Assembly: GCA_964627855.1 (NCBI GenBank)
Contig: CAZVLE010000016.1
Location: 1 to 6,434 of the forward strand
Direction: 5' to 3'
Source: CAZVLE01 sp964627855
GTDB taxonomy: Bacteria; Bacillota; Dethiobacteria; DTU022
Length of the DNA stretch: 6,434 bases
The position numbers were made by a program, and so were the translations under genes. Positions 1 to 5,411 of this stretch are shown here, in pieces. The notes beneath the pieces were generated by a model that saw only the letters and a list, made by a program, of their open reading frames with translations, was not told where the DNA came from and did no database searches. How positions within the stretch are numbered: the stretch's first letter is position 1; each line of letters begins with the position of its first letter.

Positions 1-444
1 AAAACCGCGAATGCCCGCTTCCAGGCAGCGATCAAATTCTTTCAGCCATTCATAAACTTTGTCGCTTCCTCTCAGACGCATACCCGAGACGTACCCCTCA
101 GGGGTTACGTATTGCCTGCCGCTATCCCAGCCCCGACTGGGCAGGGGGTTAATAATTACTTCATATTTATTCTCTGCAGCAACACGGGCAAATTCTTTTA
201 ACTCCATGAAATCCATCATCGCTGCACCCCGCACCAGCGATATGACCCGGTGCACAGGAACCTTTCTCTTTTCTGCTTCGCGAGTCATAATTTCCAGATT
301 TCCAACGGTTTCCATGCCGGCTATTTCGATCCGGTAATGCGACCCGTCGGGAAAAGTTACCGGCGAACTGGGTAAATCATAGCGATCCCGCAAGGGGAAA
401 TTGGTTTTTTCCTCAATATATTTTTCAATCTTTTCAAATGACAC
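1..444 (-). CDS. Unrecognised protein, N-terminal 148 residues (runs off left edge)
   Basis: This is the last visible gene of the cluster. I read it from a GTG at 444-442, preceded by a strong AGGAGG (454-459) at 9-base spacing. The frame has a stop shortly upstream and no ATG in between, so GTG is the best start. The frame stays open to base 1, so the C-terminal part lies outside. The visible protein begins MSFEKIEKY and is soluble, with no signal peptide or membrane segment. It alternates short hydrophobic strands (YRIEIAGMET about residue 40, VPVHRVISLVRG about 75-86, YEVIINPLPSRGWD about 107-120) with charged helices. That pattern suggests a beta/alpha (TIM-type) barrel. From memory it resembles uncharacterised barrel proteins sometimes labelled U32-peptidase-like, but I see no catalytic motif that supports this label. 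It follows the PanB homologue by 57 bases, so it probably belongs to the same operon and may be a further enzyme of the pathway. Confidence 0.75.
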   Translation of the reverse strand, partial: MSFEKIEKYIEEKTNFPLRDRYDLPSSPVTFPDGSHYRIEIAGMETVGNLEIMTREAEKRKVPVHRVISLVRGAAMMDFMELKEFARVAAENKYEVIINPLPSRGWDSGRQYVTPEGYVSGMRLRGSDKVYEWLKEFDRCLEAGIRGF

Positions 445-453
445 TGTAATCAG

Positions 454-459
454 CCTCCT
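454..459 (-). promoter_or_regulatory. Ribosome binding site of the unrecognised gene
   Basis: A perfect AGGAGG on the minus strand lies 9 bases before the GTG at 444-442. It decides the start of this gene, because no ATG in this frame lies nearby and a stop in the same frame occurs just upstream. The site shows the gene is meant to be translated despite its non-ATG start. Confidence 0.7.
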
Positions 460-500
460 ATTTTTGTAAAATACCTTGATATTTCAATGCAAAGTAACTT

Positions 501-1352
501 CTAACTGTACTCGGCAAATAACTTTTGAAAATCTTCCAGGCTATCCTTACGGGGATAAACATGCTCCTCGGTTGGAAATTCCCCGTTTTTAACTTCTTTA
601 ATGTACTGTTTAAAGGCATTAACACTGGTTTCGGCTATATTGGCATATACCTTTACAAATTTAGGTGTAAAGGCCTGGAACTGGCCCAACATATCCCCAC
701 AGATCAAAAGCTGGCCGTCGCAGTTTGCTCCCGCGCCAATGGAATAAACTGGTATATCAAGCCGCTTGGCCAGGAATTCAGTCAACTCGGGGGCAACCGC
801 CTCAATTAATAATGAAAATGCACCCGCTTCCTGCACGGCAAGGGCATCTTCAATCAAGTTTCTGGCGGTAACCACATCACGGCCGGTAGCCCTGAAACCT
901 CCCAGCTGTCCCGAGCTCTGCGGTGTCAGGCCGATGTGCCCCATTACTAGAACCCCGGCATCATTAATTGCTTTGATCCTGCTCGCTACCCTGGTGCCAC
1001 CTTCCAGCTTGATGCAGTCCATGTCGGCCTCTTTCAAGAAACGCACTGCATTTCTGACAGCCTCTTCATCACTTATCTGGTATGAACCGAAGGGCATGTC
1101 ACCGATGGCCCAGGTATTTGGCGCTCCCCGGCGCACCGCCCTGCAGTGGGCAAGGCAGTCTTCCATGGTTACAGGGATTGTATCCTTGTAACCGAGCAGG
1201 ACCATACCCATAGAGTCGCCGACCAGCACCATATCCATTTCAGCCTGCTCTGCAAACAGCGCCATGGGGAAGTCATAGGCGGTAACCCAGGCAACCATTT
1301 CTCCTTCCTTTTTCATTCTGATAAAATCGAGTACACTTTTCTTTTTTGGCAC
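501..1352 (-). CDS. panB: 3-methyl-2-oxobutanoate hydroxymethyltransferase family protein (PanB homologue)
   Basis: The 283-residue protein aligns along its whole length with PanB, which adds a hydroxymethyl group from 5,10-methylene-tetrahydrofolate to 2-oxoisovalerate to give ketopantoate in the cytoplasm. Visible family motifs are TAYDFPMA (24-31), LVGDSMGM (43-50), AVRRGAPN (72-79), GDMPFGSYQ (84-92), IKLEGG (114-119), GHIGLTPQS (138-146), IGAGANCDGQ (205-214) and PKFVK (230-234). The metal and substrate residues expected from E. coli PanB are present: Asp46, Asp85, Lys115, Glu117, His139 and Glu184. Deviations are IEAVAPE where most members have LECVP, ATGR in place of VQGK/R, Gly219 where a His precedes the Asp of the HD motif, and about 18 extra C-terminal residues. 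The start is GTG with AAAGGGG at 1362-1368, 9 bases away. No panC or panD is nearby, and the gene sits in a transport/catabolic cluster. A catabolic role, such as the reverse retro-aldol reaction or another 2-oxoacid substrate, is therefore as likely as pantothenate synthesis. The family call is firm and the reaction is not. Confidence 0.9.
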   Translation of the reverse strand: MPKKKSVLDFIRMKKEGEMVAWVTAYDFPMALFAEQAEMDMVLVGDSMGMVLLGYKDTIPVTMEDCLAHCRAVRRGAPNTWAIGDMPFGSYQISDEEAVRNAVRFLKEADMDCIKLEGGTRVASRIKAINDAGVLVMGHIGLTPQSSGQLGGFRATGRDVVTARNLIEDALAVQEAGAFSLLIEAVAPELTEFLAKRLDIPVYSIGAGANCDGQLLICGDMLGQFQAFTPKFVKVYANIAETSVNAFKQYIKEVKNGEFPTEEHVYPRKDSLEDFQKLFAEYS

Positions 1353-1388
1353 AAAAATTTGCCCCTTTCATAAAGTAATAATTAATTA

Positions 1389-1418
1389 TTGCCCCGGCAA
1401 ACCTTTGATCCGGCGCAA
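1389..1418 (-). other. Imperfect stem-loop in the gap between the M24 and PanB genes
   Basis: In the 80-base gap, arms 1389-1397 (TTGCCCCGG) and 1410-1418 (CCGGCGCAA) can pair over 9 positions with one mismatch around a 12-base loop. On the minus strand the stem is followed by AT-rich sequence (AATAATTAATTATT) without a clean T-run, so it is not a good intrinsic terminator. It could be an mRNA-stabilising or processing hairpin, or chance. Confidence 0.25.
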
Positions 1419-1432
1419 ATCTTAACCCTTAA

Positions 1433-2611
1433 TTATTCTTGCATAAAAAGCTCCAGCGGGTAGTCATAGACTGACTCATAACCATCGGCAGTTACCCGAA
1501 CGCTGGCGTCTACTTCAAAGCCAACCTCGTCATACCAGATTCCCGGGATCAGGTGAACCATCATATTAGGCTCCAGTACAGTTTTATCGCCGGGGCGAAT
1601 GCTGATTGTCTGTTCCCCCCAATCCGGCGGATAATTCAGGCCAAAGGAATAACCGATCCGCGACTCCTTGACAACCTGGGAATGGGCGATACCTTTCCGC
1701 CAGGCCGCCTCCACTTCTTCAGCGGTAGCCCCCGGCTTTATGGTATCGAGAGCGCTGTTTAACCCCTGCAGGACTACAGTGGCAGTATCGAGCAGCAAAG
1801 CTGGTGGGTTTTTCCCCAAGTATATGGTCCGGGCAATCGGGGCATGATAACGCCTGTAAGTACCGCTCAGTTCAAGTAAGACTGCTTCTTCAGCCCTGTA
1901 TACTTTTTCTGTCCAGGTCAGGTGGGGAGTTTTTGTGGCCTCACCGGCCATCATCAGAGGCACTATAGCCGGATAATCACCGGCATATTCGGCAGTGCCG
2001 GCATACTGGGCAAAGGCAATTGCTGCAGCAGCATCACACTCACGAGTACCCACTTTTATGGCATCCCTGGCGGTATCCATTACTTTCACGGCAATCAAAC
2101 CTGCGCGCTTAATAAAATCAATTTCTGCCTCCGACTTAATGACCCTGACCCAGTTAACAAGGGTATTGGCATCACTGAACCTGGCATTAGGGAGTGAATT
2201 TTCCAGTTCAACATAAGCACGGTGGGTAAAGTAAAACTGGTCCTTCTCCACCCCCACCACACTTTTATCCCACCCTTTTTCCTTAATTACGTCGGCTACA
2301 AAGTGCATCGGATGTTTAACTGTAGATTGCACGTAATCATCGGCATATTCCCGAATATTATCCTCAGCCAGAAATGTGGTCAGGCGGGCTCCATTGGCAT
2401 CCATACCCCGCCCCAGCCACATCGGTTCATCCTGATCCATATGCAGCAGCAAACACTGGTGAACGTAAAAACTCCAGCCATCGTAGCCGGTCAGATAATT
2501 CATGTTGGCCGGATGTGAAACTATCAGCAGTTCGATGCCTTTTTCCGACATCTTCTGCTTTGTTTTTCTGATTCTTTCCCGGAATTCTTCGACAGCAAAT
2601 ACGGCCGGCAT
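1433..2611 (-). CDS. M24/creatinase-fold hydrolase, ectoine hydrolase (DoeA/EutD)-like
   Basis: From the preferred ATG at 2611-2609 the protein has 392 residues, close to the usual length for DoeA. An N-terminal creatinase domain (about 1-150) carries NMNYLTGYDGWSFYVHQ (36-52), a hallmark of the ectoine-hydrolase group. GRGMDANGAR, YVQSTVKHPM and the linker VNWVRVIKSEAE follow. The C-terminal pita-bread domain has GDYPAIVPL, PHLTW (229-233), ELSGTYRRYHAPIARTI (247-263), GLNYPPDWGE (324-333) and GFEVDAS (364-370). DoeA hydrolyses ectoine to N-acetyl-2,4-diaminobutyrate in the cytoplasm. The two aspartates that bind metal in Xaa-Pro peptidases (DLG..Y..D.TRT) are missing here: the stretch reads ELSGTYRRYHAPIART. 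The enzyme is therefore probably metal-independent like creatinase, and not a dipeptidase. The gene lies directly behind the racemase gene. No deacetylase (doeB) is seen, so ectoine as substrate is an inference. Other cyclic amidines or amides are possible. Confidence 0.9.
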   Translation of the reverse strand: MPAVFAVEEFRERIRKTKQKMSEKGIELLIVSHPANMNYLTGYDGWSFYVHQCLLLHMDQDEPMWLGRGMDANGARLTTFLAEDNIREYADDYVQSTVKHPMHFVADVIKEKGWDKSVVGVEKDQFYFTHRAYVELENSLPNARFSDANTLVNWVRVIKSEAEIDFIKRAGLIAVKVMDTARDAIKVGTRECDAAAAIAFAQYAGTAEYAGDYPAIVPLMMAGEATKTPHLTWTEKVYRAEEAVLLELSGTYRRYHAPIARTIYLGKNPPALLLDTATVVLQGLNSALDTIKPGATAEEVEAAWRKGIAHSQVVKESRIGYSFGLNYPPDWGEQTISIRPGDKTVLEPNMMVHLIPGIWYDEVGFEVDASVRVTADGYESVYDYPLELFMQE

Positions 2612-2618
2612 GTTTTTC

Positions 2619-2625
2619 CCTCCTT
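2619..2625 (-). promoter_or_regulatory. Ribosome binding site favouring the inner start of the M24 gene
   Basis: AAGGAGG on the minus strand lies 7 bases before the ATG at 2611-2609. The protein that begins there (MPAVFAVEEFRERI) matches the usual N-terminus of DoeA-type proteins. This site therefore favours the inner start over the one 51 bases upstream. Confidence 0.7.
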
Positions 2626-2667
2626 TTTTTCCCCAGACTTTTTTCCTAAGCCAGGCTTTCATGGAAT

Positions 2668-2672
2668 CTCCT
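2668..2672 (-). promoter_or_regulatory. Second ribosome binding site, for an outer in-frame ATG of the M24 gene
   Basis: AGGAG on the minus strand lies 5 bases before an ATG at 2662-2660, in frame with the M24 gene and 17 bases after the racemase stop codon. Starting here adds a strongly basic 17-residue leader (MKAWLRKKVWGKKGGKN). The spacing is short but usable, so two protein forms are possible. Confidence 0.45.
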
Positions 2673-2679
2673 GGGCTAT

Positions 2680-3411
2680 TTACATAAAACCGGCAAAGCG
2701 TCTTTTAACCACCGCGGCGTAGACATAATTAATCATTGTTACAAAGTCAAAAACCGGCAGTCCTGTCGCCTCCTGAATTGCCGCCCCGTAAGGAGGTAAT
2801 ACGCTGCACTCCAAAAGCAGTAGCCTGGTTTCAGGTTGCCTGGTTAAAAGGTTCTCTGCAGCAGAAACCACTTCAAGTTCAACTTTTTCCTTGTCAAGCA
2901 ACCCTTTTTCCTCAATAAAAGCTGCCCGAAAGTGTGGTTTGTTTTCAAGACCTTCTATCACTAACTTACCAGGCAAATCGGCGCCGCAGGGTTGCAGCAC
3001 TGCATCAGTCAGAGCCTCGGCATTGGCCGTAATAATACCAATTTTTGCAGTTTCGGCAATAAGCCGGCTCATGAATGGCACCTGCAGAAGACTGGACATA
3101 AACACCGGTAAACCGACCTTTTCCGCCAACTTTTCCTGGTAAATAGCCATAAACCCACAATCACCGGTAATAGCCCGAACCCCGTTCCTTTTCAGTTCTT
3201 TAGCTGCTTCAACTATTTCATCCTTCAACATCAGATCATGGTTGAAAATACGCTCTACTGTAAGCCCCGGCACCTTCTGAAAGCGTACCGGAAAGCTGTA
3301 TGTGGTTGCATTGGCTACATCACCGGGTATAAATGGGGCACAACTGTCCAATAGCAAAATTCCAATTGCTTCACCATAACTAACCTGTTCCTGCCCGGCT
3401 TTATAAAGCAA
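2680..3411 (-). CDS. Aspartate/glutamate racemase family protein
   Basis: This 243-residue cytosolic protein is of the Asp/Glu/hydantoin racemase superfamily, whose members invert or isomerise acids by a two-cysteine acid/base mechanism without cofactor. Both expected cysteines are visible in their motifs: Cys85 in ITGDCGFMA and Cys202 in LLLECSVLPPYGAA. This argues against a one-cysteine arylmalonate-decarboxylase type. The N-terminus has IGILLLDS (16-23) and FIPGDVANATTYSFPVRF (27-44), seen in an uncharacterised racemase subgroup. A second half starts near KIGIITANAEAL (123-134). The start is TTG at 3411-3409, with AAGGAG (3420-3425) 8 bases before it. No ATG lies near, and the first conserved strand begins about 15 residues in, so the TTG fits. 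It sits 34 bases after dctM and 17 bases before the outer start of the M24 gene. It probably acts on the imported compound or its hydrolysis product. The substrate cannot be read from sequence; racemase, epimerase and cis-trans isomerase activities are all possible. Confidence 0.88.
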   Translation of the reverse strand: MLYKAGQEQVSYGEAIGILLLDSCAPFIPGDVANATTYSFPVRFQKVPGLTVERIFNHDLMLKDEIVEAAKELKRNGVRAITGDCGFMAIYQEKLAEKVGLPVFMSSLLQVPFMSRLIAETAKIGIITANAEALTDAVLQPCGADLPGKLVIEGLENKPHFRAAFIEEKGLLDKEKVELEVVSAAENLLTRQPETRLLLLECSVLPPYGAAIQEATGLPVFDFVTMINYVYAAVVKRRFAGFM

Positions 3412-3445
3412 AATAAAAACTCCTTAGAAAAGCGTACTATCAAGC

Positions 3446-4723
3446 TTAGAATAAAGCTGTATTTGGTAAAAACAGGGCAATCTGCGGGAAAGCAACCAGC
3501 AATACTGTAACCAGCAGCAGGATAAAAATAAAGGGCGGCGTATGCGCTATCACCTCAAGATAAGGCCGCCGGAAAATTAACTGGGCGGTAAAAATATCGC
3601 AGCCAAAAGGCGGGGTTGCTGAACCGATTGCTGCCTGCAATGTTACCAGCACTCCCAAGAGAATTGGATCTACCCCGCTCTGGATTACATAAGGAGCAAA
3701 AATCGGACTAAGCACATAGATGGCTACGATAGGATCGACAAACATACAGGCCACAAAATAGGCAACAACAATGATAAAAACAACGGTAATGTATGATGGA
3801 TCTGTCCCAAACAATGGCCCTAAGAACTGTTGCGGAATTCTTAAAAAGCTTAACATCCAGGAAAGGGCCTGGCCGGCACCGACCAGCACAAAAACCACGC
3901 CTGTAATGACCCCGGTTGATAAGAAGCTTTCCACCAGGCTTTTGATGGTCAGGTATCGATAGACTACCAGTTCCAGGAATAGAGCATAAGCCACTGCCGC
4001 TGCAGCAGCCTCGGTAGGACTGAAGATTCCGGCATAAATACCGCCGACTATGATCGCCGGAAAGCCGAGCACAGGCAGACCGTCTTTGATAGCGGCAACC
4101 CGCTCGCTCCAGCTGGCTTTGGGCAGCTGGCCCACTTTTTTATACTTGGAATATATAAAACTGTAGACTGAAAAGAGGAAGAAAATAAGCAGCCCGGGGC
4201 CGATACCGGCTAAAAACAGCTTACCGATCGAAGTACTGGTCACAACTCCGTAGACGATAAAACCGATACTGGGAGGAATTAAAAAAGCTATGTCGCTGGA
4301 GTTAATGATCAAGCCCAGGGTAAAAGAGCTGGGATACCCGGCCTGCAGCAGCATGGGGCGCATTGTGCCCCCGATTGCCGCCACCGTCGCCTGGGTCGAT
4401 CCGGAGACTGCACCAAAAAGCGTGCAGCTGGCGTTAGTTGTTATCGGCAACCCACCGGGAACATGGCCGACAAATGCTTTAACCATGTTGATCAGCTTTT
4501 CCGCCGCCTTGCCTGAAGTGATAATATTTGCTCCCAGAATAAACATGGGCACACATACCAGGGCCGGCGGTTTAATACCGCTTAGAACCTGCATCACCAA
4601 AACATTCATATCAAAACCGGGCATGAAAAACCAAAAATAAAGGATCAACGATCCCAGAATAACAACCATAAAGGGAAAACCAAGTAATAGCTTAGTCAAC
4701 ATGCTAAGTCCCAAAAATAGCAA
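3446..4723 (-). CDS. dctM: TRAP transporter large membrane subunit (DctM)
   Basis: The 425-residue protein is hydrophobic with about 12 membrane segments, the usual size for DctM, the sodium-coupled channel subunit of tripartite ATP-independent periplasmic transporters. Family motifs are VPGGLPITTNASCTLFGAVS (88-107), GSTQATVAAIGGTMRPML (108-125), INSSDIAFLIPPSIGFIVYG (140-159), GIFSPTEAAAAA (232-243) and GSATPPFGCDIF (367-378). The two PP-containing re-entrant regions are where sodium and substrate are handled in this family. The start used is TTG at 4723-4721, preceded by AAGGTGGTGA (4731-4740). An ATG seven codons further in (4702-4700) has only a weak GGGA in front and is the alternative. 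The gene follows dctQ by 30 bases. It should form an inner-membrane complex with DctQ and receive substrate from the binding protein encoded first. Confidence 0.96.
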   Translation of the reverse strand: MLFLGLSMLTKLLLGFPFMVVILGSLILYFWFFMPGFDMNVLVMQVLSGIKPPALVCVPMFILGANIITSGKAAEKLINMVKAFVGHVPGGLPITTNASCTLFGAVSGSTQATVAAIGGTMRPMLLQAGYPSSFTLGLIINSSDIAFLIPPSIGFIVYGVVTSTSIGKLFLAGIGPGLLIFFLFSVYSFIYSKYKKVGQLPKASWSERVAAIKDGLPVLGFPAIIVGGIYAGIFSPTEAAAAAVAYALFLELVVYRYLTIKSLVESFLSTGVITGVVFVLVGAGQALSWMLSFLRIPQQFLGPLFGTDPSYITVVFIIVVAYFVACMFVDPIVAIYVLSPIFAPYVIQSGVDPILLGVLVTLQAAIGSATPPFGCDIFTAQLIFRRPYLEVIAHTPPFIFILLLVTVLLVAFPQIALFLPNTALF

Positions 4724-4753
4724 CTATGACTCACCACCTTTTGTCAGTTTTCT

Positions 4754-5338
4754 TTATCCCTCTTCTTCATATTCACTCTGCTGTTCAGGTGAAAGCCAGA
4801 CATCTTCTTCGATAATATTTTTTATAATTGTTCGCACGTACTGAAGACCGGCCGAAGCAAAACCGAGGACTACTATGATTAAAACTAACCAGTATTGAAT
4901 GCGCAGTGACGGCGTAACCTGCATGGTCATGGGTATAGTCATCATGTAGGAGTAAGAATAGTAGGCCATCAGAAACATTACCGCAGCGCTGTAGGCAACA
5001 ATTATAAAAAGCAGTATCTTCTGGGCTTTCGGGTTAAAGGCATCAAAGATTGCCCCCATGCGAATATGCCTTGCTTTACGTACAGCATAACTAACACCGA
5101 CAAAAGTAATTATGATAACCAGAATCATGGAAACTTCTTCGGCATAGTAAATACTGCGGAAAAAGTTGCGGGCTATAACATTGGCAATCAGTATGACGGC
5201 AAGAAGAAAGACCCCTATACTTAGAACTGACACCTCGAACCAGTCCAGAACTTTTCCAACTATCCTGATAAAATTGCCGATGGGATGGTTTGGTTCATTA
5301 CCATTGGGAACAACCAGACCATTTCCGCTCTCATTCAT
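4754..5338 (-). CDS. dctQ: TRAP transporter small membrane subunit (DctQ)
   Basis: The 194-residue protein has four predicted membrane segments (about 37-58, 68-86, 107-128 and 147-168), the standard DctQ architecture. Its soluble N-terminus (1-25) is rich in Asn and Pro and its C-terminus is acidic (PEQQSEYEEEG). Family features include IARNFF (55-60) and YYAEEVSMILVIIITFVGVS (64-83), followed by AVRKARHIRMG (85-95). The EE and the HIR match the conserved (W/Y).EE and H(I)R positions. DctQ scaffolds DctM and is needed for transport, though it does not itself carry the substrate. The start is ATG at 5338-5336 with GAGG (5348-5351) 9 bases upstream. It is separate from dctM, not fused, and lies just after the hairpin that follows the binding-protein gene. 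Confidence 0.94.
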   Translation of the reverse strand: MNESGNGLVVPNGNEPNHPIGNFIRIVGKVLDWFEVSVLSIGVFLLAVILIANVIARNFFRSIYYAEEVSMILVIIITFVGVSYAVRKARHIRMGAIFDAFNPKAQKILLFIIVAYSAAVMFLMAYYSYSYMMTIPMTMQVTPSLRIQYWLVLIIVVLGFASAGLQYVRTIIKNIIEEDVWLSPEQQSEYEEEG

Positions 5339-5359
5339 CTGCCCTAACCTCGCTTTTTT

Positions 5360-5397
5360 AAAACCCTGCAGCGGATTGTTCTCCGCTGCAGGGTTTT
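5360..5397 (-). terminator. Perfect 15-bp hairpin between dctP and dctQ (attenuator / partial terminator)
   Basis: AAAACCCTGCAGCGG (5360-5374) and CCGCTGCAGGGTTTT (5383-5397) are perfect inverted repeats around an 8-base loop. The hairpin begins 14 bases after the dctP stop codon. In the direction of transcription it reads A4, GC-rich stem, T4, then A6. The short T-tract suggests an incomplete intrinsic terminator. Such hairpins between a binding-protein gene and its permease genes commonly protect the upstream message and reduce downstream expression, giving excess binding protein. On the plus strand the stem is followed by TTTTCTCTT, so some bidirectional activity is possible. Confidence 0.8.
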
Positions 5398-5411
5398 CTC
5401 TTAGCTTCGAA

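Noticed and set aside
59..337. Plus-strand open frame near the left edge
   Set aside because: It is antisense to the minus-strand frame with AGGAGG and GTG start, which shows coherent protein-like composition.
445..500. Possible terminator or promoter in the gap between the PanB homologue and the last gene
   Set aside because: Only a 5-base AAATA/TATTT pairing is visible. There is no GC-rich stem and no convincing -35/-10 pair.
525..1191. Plus-strand open frames opposite the PanB homologue
   Set aside because: The minus-strand frame has full-length PanB motifs. The plus-strand translations show no family features and no good ribosome binding site.
1433..2611. Calling the M24 protein an Xaa-Pro dipeptidase
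   Set aside because: Both Asp metal ligands of the peptidase motif are replaced and the N-terminal motifs match the ectoine-hydrolase group instead.
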